A DNA stretch of 6,051 nt. Source: CAYFJO01 sp964343305. Lineage in GTDB: Bacteria; Planctomycetota; Planctomycetia; Pirellulales; Pirellulaceae. The stretch's first letter is position 1. Each line of letters begins with the position of its first letter. The stretch spans positions 1 through 6,051 of the forward strand of contig CAYFJO010000598.1 in assembly GCA_964343305.1 (NCBI GenBank), given 5' to 3'. The position numbers and the translations under genes are program-made. Positions 1 to 6,051 of this stretch are shown here, piece after piece. Under the pieces are notes generated by a model that ran no database searches, was not told where the DNA came from, and worked only from the letters and a program-made list of their open reading frames with translations.

Positions 1-35
1 GACGAAAGAGACGAAAGAAGGCACTGGCTTCGTAA
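1..35 (+). CDS. C-terminal tail of an upstream gene (partial)
   Basis: Reading from base 3, the frame gives a short basic tail, RKRRKKALAS, ending at TAA (33-35). A strong intrinsic terminator begins about 20 bases later, which is the usual spacing after a real stop codon and is the main reason for choosing this frame. The first 18 bases are two near-identical copies of GACGAAAGA and encode the repeated basic residues RKR-RKK. Nothing can be said about function from ten residues. The other two + frames stay open through the terminator hairpin, which makes them less likely to be coding. The upstream product could also be an RNA, in which case this entry is wrong. Confidence 0.4.
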   Translation, partial: RKRRKKALAS

Positions 36-55
36 CAACGAAAGCGACAAACATC

Positions 56-86
56 AAAACCCGCTGGCATCGCTGGCGGGTTTTTT
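56..86 (+). terminator. Rho-independent terminator of the upstream gene
   Basis: AAAACCCGC (56-64) pairs with GCGGG plus T residues (76-84). The stem continues inward through two G-U pairs and two G-C pairs to a three-base ATC loop (69-71). Six T residues follow (81-86). This is a textbook intrinsic terminator for + strand transcription. The A run at the 5' side would also give a weaker terminator on the minus strand. It isolates the upstream gene from the large gene starting at 465. Confidence 0.87.
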
Positions 87-131
87 GTTGGCTAGTTTCA
101 AGAACTCATACAATTTCCGATTCGTTCGAGA

Positions 132-154
132 AAAGAACCGTATTACGGTTCTTT
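132..154. repeat. 23-bp intergenic palindrome, copy 1 of the ACCGTATTACGGT motif
   Basis: AAAGAACCGTA (132-142) and TACGGTTCTTT (144-154) are perfect inverted repeats around a single T at 143. In RNA it would fold to a stem of about nine base pairs with a UAUUA loop, on either strand. The core ACCGTATTACGGTT recurs exactly in the next intergenic region (4607-4620), and similarity continues for about ten further bases (CTTTGAACGG against TTCAAAGCGG). It could be a dispersed intergenic repeat of this genome, a bidirectional terminator or transcript-stabilising hairpin, or a protein-binding operator. The short T run after the stem makes it a weak terminator at best. Confidence 0.7.
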
Positions 155-160
155 GAACGG

Positions 161-316
161 CCATCCGGAACCAACCCCCGCAGGTGGAGACTTCGAGTTC
201 CGAGAACTCGTCCGGACAGGGGTTGTATGAATAGCCCTGGCAAACCAACGTATGTGCTACCCGTCCGGATGTGCAGTTCCGGGCTCGCGGGGAGTCCGCC
301 GGTGTTACCAGGCACC
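161..316. other. Intergenic block with nested inverted repeats, possible structured RNA
   Basis: This stretch contains no convincing coding frame but many complementary arms. CATCCGG (162-168) matches CCGGATG (265-271). CAACCCC (172-178) matches GGGGTTG (219-225). A tight hairpin CGAGTTC-CGA-GAACTCG sits at 194-210, inside the previous pair. AGCCC (233-237) matches GGGCT (281-285), and GGTG (301-304) matches CACC (313-316). The palindromic hexamer TCCGGA occurs three times at roughly 50-base spacing (164, 211, 264). The first two pairs and the central hairpin nest without conflict, as expected of a branched RNA. The 233-237 pair conflicts with the outer one, so not all can form at once. G+C-rich DNA yields such pairs by chance, so this is a candidate only. 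The strand is undetermined. Confidence 0.33.
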
Positions 317-464
317 CAGCGTTTTGATCACGTTGATTTCCAACTACCATAGAATGGCTGCGGATATGTTTGTTGGGCGTGCTCGATAGAGCGAGCCTCA
401 GGTCCTACGCGATGCATCGTGTTTCCCAGCCAGTTTGCTTGAAACTCCAGGCGGTTGATTTGCC
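317..464 (+). promoter_or_regulatory. Upstream region of the large gene, promoter not clearly recognised
   Basis: The remaining 148 bases before the large gene must contain or transmit its promoter and leader, but nothing matches well. TAGAAT at 350-355 resembles a -10 box. The nearest plausible -35 (TTGATC at 324-329) is 20 bases away, which is too far for a confident call. A small inverted repeat, GCTCG-ATAGAG-CGAGC (381-396), lies in the presumed leader. AGGCGG (449-454), ten bases before ATG 465, is a weak Shine-Dalgarno candidate. Confidence 0.25.
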
Positions 465-3400
465 ATGAACACCTTACGGAAAGTCTGCTATTTGATGCTC
501 TGTATCTGCATCCCTTTGCTCGCCAACATTGCCCAGGCGCAACCGAAGGAGATCCCGCCAGCGTTGGAGCCTTGGAAGAGTTGGGTTCTCTGGGGAGAGC
601 AGCATCCGGATTGCCCGACGCCGTTCAACACGCATGCTCAGCACATCTGCTCCTGGCCCTCTCGGCTGACGTTGTTGGCGGATAACGACAAGAGTTCCTG
701 GCAGTTCCAGGTGCGTGTCTTTGAGGACGCGTGGGTGTCGCTTCCAGGTAACGGCCAGACTTGGCCGTTCAATGTGCGCGCGGATGACCAACAGCTTGCC
801 GTGGTCGAGCGGGCCGACGTCCCATCGCTACGGTTGCCCGTGGGTCTGCATAATCTCTCTGGGGAGTTCCGTTGGAATGAGATGCCCCAGCGGATCGCCG
901 TGCCCAAGCAGATCGGAATCTTATCTTTGGTTGTTAACGGTGAGGCCGTGACGATTCCGAACTGGGATGCGTCAGGGCATGTTTGGCTGAAACGATTGCG
1001 ACTGGAGGCGGCCGAAAAAGATCTGCTGGCGGCGCAAATCTATCGTGTGGTGGAAGACGGTATCCCGCTGTGGCTGCGGACCGAAATCGAACTGACGGTT
1101 TCGGGGCGAAGCCGAGAAGAGCAACTGGGGTGGATCCTGCCGGAGGGTTGGCAGTTGTCCGCGGTCGAAAGCCCGATCCCCGTCGCGGTAGACGAACAGG
1201 GGCGAATGAAAACGCAGGTTCGCGCCGGGACCTGGAAGATCCAAGTCCACGCTTTCCGCAACACGGACATCGCCGAGTTTCGATTTGGCTCCGATGCACA
1301 ACCTGTCACCGACTTGGAACTCGTCGGTTTCCGAGCAAAGCCGGACTTTCGCATCGCGGAGTTTCAAGGCGTGCAGGCCGTGGACGTAAACCAAACCACC
1401 TTTCCCGAAAAATGGCGCGACGTTCCCGTCTTTAGGTGGCAAACCGAAAGAACATTCCAACTCGTCGAGAAGATGCGGGGGATGGGGCTGCAGCGGCCCA
1501 AAGGGCTAGCGATCAACCGCCATTTCTGGCTGGATGAGGACGGTCAGGGCATCACATACCGTGACCGTTTCAGCGGCAAATCGCAGCGGATCTGGAGATT
1601 GGACGTGGCCGACGGCATGCAGCTCGGTGCCGTTCGCGTCGACGGCAAGCACCAACTGATCACCACCAATCCGCAATCGGGCGCGCATGGCGTCGAAATC
1701 CGCAATCGCAATCTGAATATGGATACGATCGGCCGGGTCGACCGGACTGCGGAGCTGTCTGCGACGGGCTGGCAAACGGATGCTGAATCGCTGCGACTGA
1801 CTCTTTCGCTGCCGCCTGGTTGGCGAGTCTTCGCTGTGTTTGGGGCGGACAGTGTGGAAGGCGACTGGCTGACCGCCTGGTCGTTGTTGGATCTGTTTCT
1901 GCTGCTGATTTTCTCGCTGGCCGTGCATCGGCTTTGGGGAATCAAGGCGGGTGTCGTGGCACTCTTGGCTTTTGGCTTGTCCTACCACGAACCTGGCGCC
2001 CCACGTCTTACGTGGCTCTTCTTGCTGATTCCCCTGTCGCTGCTCCGTGTCGTGAGCGAGGGGAGCGGTAAACGATGGCTTGACGTGTGGAAGTATCTGG
2101 CGTTGGCACTGTTAGTTTTCAACCTCGTGCCGTTCGTTGCCAGTCAGATCCAGAGCGCGATCTACCCTCAGTTGGAAACGGCGGGCGTCGCCTACCAGGA
2201 CAGAGACATGTTTCATGGGCTGGACGTCGCCTACGAAACAAGCGCGACGGTCGCCGACTATGTGCAGGAGTCGTCCCAGGTCGAAATGCCTGCAGCCAAG
2301 CTGAGTCGACCCTTTAAATCGCGGAACCTGTTCTTTGATCCCAGAACGAAAATCCAAACTGGTCCCGCCGAACCTGAATGGAGTTGGAACCAAGTATCCT
2401 GCGAATGGAGCGGTCCTGTTGCGCAGGATCAGAGGATCAGGCCCGTGCTCATCTCGCCTCCGTTGCACCAAGGGCTGACCGTCGTGAGACTCGCGCTATT
2501 GTCCCTGCTGGCCGCGATTATCTTCGGCGTGCGCACGATTCGCATCCCATTCCTGCGACGCACTGTAGGATTGTCCGTGATCGTTGCCGCATCGCTCTCG
2601 GCAAACGTGGCCCAGGCACAGATCCCTGATCAAGAGATGCTAAACACGCTGCGCGAGCGGCTGCTGGAACCTTCGGACGCTTATCCGCGCGCCGCTGAAA
2701 TCTCGTCGGTCGATTTGACGTTGAACGAGGGCCGGATCGTCATGCAGGCCGAGGTTCACGCCGCGATCGATGTCGCGGTCCCTCTGCCGGGGCGCTTACC
2801 AGGTTGGTCTCCGTTGTCTGTCAAAATCGATGATCAAGCCGACGCGGTCGTGTGCCGCAGGGACGACGGTTACTTGTGGGTGACGGTCCCGAAAGGCGTG
2901 CACAAGATCGTTGTGGAGGGATGGCTCGCCCGAGCCACCGAATGGGAATGGAGCTTTCTCTTGAAGCCTCGCCAGGTCTCGATTGACGCGCCCGGGTGGA
3001 ATGTGACAGGCGTACGTCCCAACGGGATGCCGGAGGCCCAGGTCTTTTTCGCGCGGCAGCAACAACCCACCGAAGGCGGGGCGACCTATGGTCAAAAGAA
3101 TTTTCGGGCCGTCGCCGCTGTGGACCGGCGTCTGGAAGCCGGGCTTGTTTGGAAACTGCGCAACACAGTCACCCGGCTTTCCGCGCCCGGGAAGGCTGTC
3201 TCGTTGAAGGTCCCGCTGTTGTCCGGCGAAAACGTGCTGACATCGAATGTCGTCCTCGATGATGGCTCGATCGAAGTAAATCTCGGGGCGAATCAAATGG
3301 ATTTCACATGGGACAGCGAGATTCAACCTGTTGAAGAAATCCGGCTGGACACGGCGCCGGCGGGGCGGTGGGTCGAACGCTGGTACCTGGTAAGCTCGCC

Positions 3401-4478
3401 GGTCTGGAACGTCACCTTCTCCAGACTAGCGCCGGTCTTCGAATCGAGCGAAGAGAACCTGATTCCCGTTTGGCATCCTTGGCCGGGAGAAGGAGTCACG
3501 TTGGCGTTTCGCCGCCCGCAGGCGATCAGCGGCGAGATCATGACTGTCCAGAGAGTCGTTCACAAAACCACGTTGGGCGCTCGCCAACGCACGATCAATC
3601 TCAATTTAGAAGTTGAATCCAGTCTTGGAAGTGACTTCGCCATCGAGTTTGATTCCGAAGCTGAGGTGTCCTCGCTGACGGTGGATGGTCAGTCGACTCC
3701 CGTTCGCCGCGAAGGCATGCTGGTGTTTGTACCTGTGCGTCCCGGGAAACAGTCGGTCGAGGTCGCCTGGACGACGTCCAAAGCGATGAAAACCGTGGTT
3801 CCAGTCGGAGACGTGAAGCTGCCCGTCGATGGCGCGAATGTCACGACCATCCTGCTCGTTCCCGAGAACCGCTGGATACTGTGGGCGGGTGGTCCGCTGC
3901 GGGGACCGGCGGTCCGCTTCTGGATCATTCTCGTCACCGCGATCCTGGTGGCCATGGCGTTGGGAAACTTGACTCTTTCGCCGCTCCGTCGGTTCGAATG
4001 GGTTCTGCTCGTGCTGGGATTGACCCAGGTTCACGTGGCGGCGGCCATGCTGGTGGTTGTCTGGCTGTTTCTCCTGTCGTGGCGCGGCAAATATGATCCC
4101 GATCAGTTAAGGCATTGGCGATTCAATTTGTTCCAAGTGGCGCTGGTGATACTCACCGTTATCGTTCTTGGCATTTTCATCGTGGTAGTTGGGGAGGGAC
4201 TGCTCGGCAATCCCGAGATGTTCATTGTGGGAAACGATTCCTGGCGAACCCATCTGAATTGGTTTCAGCCGCGAACGGGGCCGGAACTTCCGGAGCCTTA
4301 CATTGTTTCCACTTCCGTTTGGTTCTACCGACTGTTAATGCTCGCTTGGGCGTTGTGGCTGGCGATGGCATTGCTCCGCTGGCTGCAAACAGGTTGGAAT
4401 GCATTCAGCCATGGGGGCTGCTGGAAGCGCGCGGCCAGTATGCCCACTCCACCGGAAGCGGACCCAGTCGAGTCGTAA
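465..4478 (+). CDS. Very large exported inner-membrane protein of unknown function, internally duplicated
   Basis: This encodes a 1337-aa protein whose role I do not recognise; no catalytic motif is visible. The start is well fixed: an in-frame TGA (456-458) lies just upstream, and ATG 465 opens a classic signal peptide (basic RK at 5-6, hydrophobic 7-20, likely cleavage after AQA at 25). Residues 27-470 are a beta-rich extracytoplasmic region with two close cysteines (C50, C62) that could form a disulfide. Four hydrophobic segments follow near 472-490, 494-507, 515-530 and 543-562. Residues 565-668 are extracytoplasmic. Segments at 671-690 and 699-718 come next, the latter looking like a second signal peptide. 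Residues 720-1148 form another beta-rich domain. Hydrophobic stretches near 1150-1170, 1178-1205, 1222-1243 and 1286-1307 end the protein. The two halves are recognisably paralogous. From memory, unverified, similar uncharacterised proteins with a PW.(S/D)WVL..Q..CP opening occur in Gammaproteobacteria. It stands alone, without an operon partner in view. Confidence 0.93.
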   Translation: MNTLRKVCYLMLCICIPLLANIAQAQPKEIPPALEPWKSWVLWGEQHPDCPTPFNTHAQHICSWPSRLTLLADNDKSSWQFQVRVFEDAWVSLPGNGQTWPFNVRADDQQLAVVERADVPSLRLPVGLHNLSGEFRWNEMPQRIAVPKQIGILSLVVNGEAVTIPNWDASGHVWLKRLRLEAAEKDLLAAQIYRVVEDGIPLWLRTEIELTVSGRSREEQLGWILPEGWQLSAVESPIPVAVDEQGRMKTQVRAGTWKIQVHAFRNTDIAEFRFGSDAQPVTDLELVGFRAKPDFRIAEFQGVQAVDVNQTTFPEKWRDVPVFRWQTERTFQLVEKMRGMGLQRPKGLAINRHFWLDEDGQGITYRDRFSGKSQRIWRLDVADGMQLGAVRVDGKHQLITTNPQSGAHGVEIRNRNLNMDTIGRVDRTAELSATGWQTDAESLRLTLSLPPGWRVFAVFGADSVEGDWLTAWSLLDLFLLLIFSLAVHRLWGIKAGVVALLAFGLSYHEPGAPRLTWLFLLIPLSLLRVVSEGSGKRWLDVWKYLALALLVFNLVPFVASQIQSAIYPQLETAGVAYQDRDMFHGLDVAYETSATVADYVQESSQVEMPAAKLSRPFKSRNLFFDPRTKIQTGPAEPEWSWNQVSCEWSGPVAQDQRIRPVLISPPLHQGLTVVRLALLSLLAAIIFGVRTIRIPFLRRTVGLSVIVAASLSANVAQAQIPDQEMLNTLRERLLEPSDAYPRAAEISSVDLTLNEGRIVMQAEVHAAIDVAVPLPGRLPGWSPLSVKIDDQADAVVCRRDDGYLWVTVPKGVHKIVVEGWLARATEWEWSFLLKPRQVSIDAPGWNVTGVRPNGMPEAQVFFARQQQPTEGGATYGQKNFRAVAAVDRRLEAGLVWKLRNTVTRLSAPGKAVSLKVPLLSGENVLTSNVVLDDGSIEVNLGANQMDFTWDSEIQPVEEIRLDTAPAGRWVERWYLVSSPVWNVTFSRLAPVFESSEENLIPVWHPWPGEGVTLAFRRPQAISGEIMTVQRVVHKTTLGARQRTINLNLEVESSLGSDFAIEFDSEAEVSSLTVDGQSTPVRREGMLVFVPVRPGKQSVEVAWTTSKAMKTVVPVGDVKLPVDGANVTTILLVPENRWILWAGGPLRGPAVRFWIILVTAILVAMALGNLTLSPLRRFEWVLLVLGLTQVHVAAAMLVVVWLFLLSWRGKYDPDQLRHWRFNLFQVALVILTVIVLGIFIVVVGEGLLGNPEMFIVGNDSWRTHLNWFQPRTGPELPEPYIVSTSVWFYRLLMLAWALWLAMALLRWLQTGWNAFSHGGCWKRAASMPTPPEADPVES
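2553..2621 (+). other. Internal signal-peptide-like segment within the large membrane protein
   Basis: Residues 697-719 of the large protein start with LRR, continue with the hydrophobic stretch VGLSVIVAASLSA, and end in ANVAQAQ. This mirrors the protein's own N-terminal signal (positively charged start, hydrophobic core, ANIAQAQ at 20-26). The A-x-A motif before Q would suit signal peptidase I. The preceding hydrophobic segment (671-690) would bring the chain to the cytoplasmic side, so this one would cross outward and place the cleavage site at the outer face, the topology the peptidase needs. No ATG lies near it; GTG and TTG codons are present (for example 2571, 2577) but without a clear ribosome binding site. 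Whether it is cleaved or kept as a membrane anchor is not known. Confidence 0.6.
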
Positions 4479-4606
4479 AGCGCTCAATCGGGATATCGCC
4501 ATTTTCACCTCGTTTCAGTCGTCCGTCGCAGTTAACGCGGCGGGCAGTCTGGTGTTCCGAAAACCCGTGGGAGGTGGATTTGACTTCTGATAGTCACCGT
4601 TTAACG

Positions 4607-4619
4607 ACCGTATTACGGT
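4607..4619. repeat. Intergenic palindrome, copy 2 of the ACCGTATTACGGT motif
   Basis: ACCGTA (4607-4612) and TACGGT (4614-4619) form a perfect 13-bp palindrome around T4613. The 14-base string ACCGTATTACGGTT is identical to the one at 137-150 in the gap before the large gene. Arms are shorter than in copy 1, although a G-U pair could add one more step in RNA. Three further T residues follow (4620-4622), so it might act as a weak terminator for the large gene, whose stop codon is about 130 bases upstream and has no better terminator in between. Confidence 0.6.
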
Positions 4620-4657
4620 TTTCAAAGCGGTTTGCTGGAAGCATCCCACGGCTAGTT

Positions 4658-4716
4658 GGCGAACCCTCGCCGTAAACTCGTCAGTTCTGGGATTTCTCGT
4701 CGGTGCCGGAATCCCA
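4658..4716. other. Two adjacent intergenic hairpins
   Basis: GGCGA-ACCC-TCGCC forms a compact five-pair hairpin at 4658-4671. A second stem pairs TGGGATT (4688-4694) with AATCCCA (4710-4716), with an inner CGG/CCG pair (4701-4703, 4706-4708) in its loop. Neither is followed by a T run, so they are not standard terminators. ACGGC (4648-4652) and GCCGT (4669-4673) form a competing longer pairing with the first hairpin. Function is unknown. They may simply be part of the untranslated trailer of the large gene. The rest of 4479-4794 shows nothing else I can support. Confidence 0.35.
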
Positions 4717-4794
4717 ACGTGATACTTGGTAAGCACCTTGAACGCGTTCTGTTTGATGCACGATCGCTTGCGCGCCCGCGATCTGGAATGACGC

Positions 4795-4821
4795 TTGTGA
4801 GAGAATAAAGCCCTCTATAAT
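4795..4821 (+). promoter_or_regulatory. Probable sigma-70-type promoter of the zinc-protease gene
   Basis: TATAAT (4816-4821) is a perfect -10 hexamer. TTGTGA (4795-4800) matches four of six positions of the -35 consensus with a 15-base spacer, which is short; CTTGTG one base earlier gives 16 with a poorer match. Transcription would start near 4828, giving a leader of about 118 bases to ATG 4946. The surrounding DNA is A+T-richer than the rest of the gap, as expected. The strong -10 next to a weak -35 suggests moderate or activator-assisted expression, which is inference. Confidence 0.5.
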
Positions 4822-4933
4822 TCGCGAGTTTGATTGAGAACGGAACGAGCCGCGTTTATGGTCGAGAAAAGTGTTGAGAATGCTTATGATGAGTGAACAT
4901 CACTTGAACAAGCGTCCTGGTAGCGGCATCGAG

Positions 4934-4940
4934 AAAGGGA
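4934..4940 (+). promoter_or_regulatory. Ribosome binding site supporting the start at 4946
   Basis: AAAGGGA ends five bases before ATG 4946 and is the only good Shine-Dalgarno-like element near the candidate starts. In-frame ATGs at 4880, 4886 and 4889 lack a comparable site. They would also add up to 22 mostly polar residues in front of a well-formed signal peptide. This decides the start used here, though the longer forms cannot be excluded. Confidence 0.55.
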
Positions 4941-4945
4941 CGAAA

Positions 4946-6051
4946 ATGGAAAAGCGTGCCAATTCAATCAGATTGATTTTTGCGCTACTGAGCTCTTCCT
5001 TTTGTAGCACGGCCCTCGTTGCGGAAGAGCGGGTGTTGTTTGACTTTGATCAGAAAGCACTTTCACTAGATTGGTCAGCCGTTGGAGAAATCACGGTGAC
5101 TCGAAAGGACGCACCCGCCTTCGAAAAAGGAAATGGAAATCATCCCAGCGGCAAAGGCGTAACGGTTACGACCGACGGCAAAGCAGGATTCTTCGCCAAG
5201 AGCGGACGTATTCCCGCTCAATGGGATCATTTTGACACGGTTTCTTTTTGGATTCATCGCAGCGATGAAGAAGCCAAACAACGTGCGAACTCTGTGTTAG
5301 AAGTCCAACTCTACGAAGCGGATACGAAAGCGCGATTTTGGCATCGCGTGGAAGTCGATCACGAAGGTTGGAAGCAGGTGTCGTTACGGCTTCGTTGGTT
5401 TCGCTGGGGTGACAAAGGGCGAGTCCCTCGCTGGAACTCCATCGACCGATTCGGTTGGTGGTTTCGCGACGGCGCGACACTTTCGATCGACACCGTATTC
5501 GTCAACACATCGAAAAGGGAGCGCGCCGCATATTTCTCTGTTGCAGAGCTTCGTGCCGTGGGATTCTCCGAAAAAAACGATGTAAAGCTGATTGAGAACA
5601 AAGAATTCGCCGTCCTGACGAACGCATCGCATGTTCGAATGGATAAACTCGAGGACCATCTTCGAGCGGTCACGGTAGCCGTCAAAGAGGATCTTCCCTT
5701 TCTTGATCCTCCGTCGCGAATTCCAACCTTGTTAGTTTTCCAAACTCGTGATGAGTACGAGGTATTTACTCCGCGTTTCGCCCAGCAGCTAAACTCAATT
5801 GCCGTCCCACCGCGTACGAATGGTTACACGATTCATGGTGTGTCGACATCGTATTGGGATCAAGAGCATGGAACGCTACGACCAGTTTATACCCACGAAT
5901 TCCTTCACTCGCTGCTTTGTGCCACCGTGCGAATTCAGAGCAACGGAGCATGGCTGCAGGAGGGACTGGCGTCGCGTTACCAAATTCGATTTCATCCCGT
6001 AAGCGCGCACCAGAACCGTTACGAGGGTGTGGTTGACGCTGCGGCGGCAGA
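4946..6051 (+). CDS. Secreted zinc metalloprotease of the peptidase MA-like type, 3' truncated by the window
   Basis: 368 codons are visible with no stop; the gene runs off the window. Residues 1-26 look like a signal peptide (MEKR start, hydrophobic 9-25, likely cleavage after LVA), so the protein should act outside the cytoplasm. Residues about 28-205 (FDFD start, FDTVSFWI, RFGWWF, IDTVFV) read as a beta-sandwich resembling the CBM11/CIA30-like sugar-binding domains common in planctomycete exported proteins; this is a pattern-based guess. Residues about 215-368 carry the protease: HEFLH at 317-321 gives two zinc-ligand histidines and the catalytic E318. WLQEGLA at 336-342 supplies the likely third ligand, E339, 18 residues on. 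That arrangement fits gluzincins of the MA clan. The substrate is unknown. Sampled lines show visibly lower G+C than the large gene. It has its own promoter, so it is probably not cotranscribed with that gene. Confidence 0.9.
   Translation, partial: MEKRANSIRLIFALLSSSFCSTALVAEERVLFDFDQKALSLDWSAVGEITVTRKDAPAFEKGNGNHPSGKGVTVTTDGKAGFFAKSGRIPAQWDHFDTVSFWIHRSDEEAKQRANSVLEVQLYEADTKARFWHRVEVDHEGWKQVSLRLRWFRWGDKGRVPRWNSIDRFGWWFRDGATLSIDTVFVNTSKRERAAYFSVAELRAVGFSEKNDVKLIENKEFAVLTNASHVRMDKLEDHLRAVTVAVKEDLPFLDPPSRIPTLLVFQTRDEYEVFTPRFAQQLNSIAVPPRTNGYTIHGVSTSYWDQEHGTLRPVYTHEFLHSLLCATVRIQSNGAWLQEGLASRYQIRFHPVSAHQNRYEGVVDAAAA

Noticed and set aside
1..156. Frame-1 reading (DERDERRHW...) and frame-2 reading open to 351 as the upstream gene's end
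   Set aside because: Both read straight through a strong intrinsic terminator. The frame stopping at 33-35 just before it is the more natural gene end.
54..350. Minus-strand 98-codon open frame
   Set aside because: It runs across the terminator hairpin and the 23-bp palindrome, lies wholly in the inverted-repeat block, and its translation shows no domain-like pattern or plausible ribosome binding site.
324..355. TTGATC...TAGAAT as a promoter for the large gene
   Set aside because: The 20-base spacer is too long and both boxes are imperfect; it is mentioned only as the best of poor candidates.
972..1460. Minus-strand 162-codon frame inside the large gene
   Set aside because: It is antisense to a coherent signal-peptide-bearing gene, has a low-complexity basic composition, and shows no start signal. 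Other similar-length antisense frames in 465-4478 were dismissed for the same reason.
2565..2580. Possible internal translation start (GTG or TTG) making the second half a separate protein
   Set aside because: There is no ATG and no clear ribosome binding site, and the frame is continuous through the junction, so one long polypeptide is the simpler reading.
4115..4675. Plus-strand 186-codon open frame overlapping the end of the large gene
   Set aside because: It overlaps the well-supported C-terminal membrane segments in another frame, and its translation is an arginine/serine-rich mixture typical of shadow frames in G+C-rich DNA.
1..6051. CRISPR array, insertion sequence, tRNA or rRNA
   Set aside because: No regularly spaced direct repeats, transposase-like frame with terminal inverted repeats, tRNA cloverleaf or rRNA-like sequence was found by eye.

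Overview
The window looks like chromosomal DNA of a Pirellula-type planctomycete (Rhodopirellula or a relative). This is inferred, not proven. It rests on moderate-to-high G+C, long sparsely filled intergenic stretches, large exported proteins of unknown function, and a second gene that joins a sugar-binding-like beta domain to a 'peptidase MA-like' zinc protease, a style common in that phylum. Everything convincing is on the + strand.

Layout. Positions 1-35 probably hold the last codons of an upstream gene, followed by a clear intrinsic terminator (56-86). A gene-free stretch (87-464) contains a 23-bp near-perfect palindrome (132-154) and a G+C-rich block full of nested inverted repeats (about 161-316). 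A single very large gene (465-4478, 1337 aa) fills two thirds of the window. It encodes an exported, multi-spanning inner-membrane protein of unknown function. A second gap (4479-4945) holds a shorter copy of the same palindrome, two hairpins and a good promoter with a perfect TATAAT. The last gene (4946 to beyond the window end) encodes a secreted protein with an N-terminal beta-sandwich-like region and an intact HExxH...E zinc-protease signature. It is cut by the window edge.

The most interesting object is the 1337-aa protein. Read closely, it is a tandem duplication. Each half starts with a signal-peptide-like stretch ending in AN[IV]AQAQ, continues with a beta-rich extracytoplasmic domain, and ends in a cluster of membrane segments. 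Matching motifs occur in the same order in both halves. The second, internal signal-like segment carries an apparently good signal peptidase I site, so the protein might be cut into two subunits after insertion. Its biochemical role cannot be read from the sequence. I see no enzyme motif in it.

The two genes do not look like one operon. They are 467 bp apart, the second has its own promoter, and their base composition differs visibly. No mobile element, CRISPR array, tRNA or rRNA was seen.
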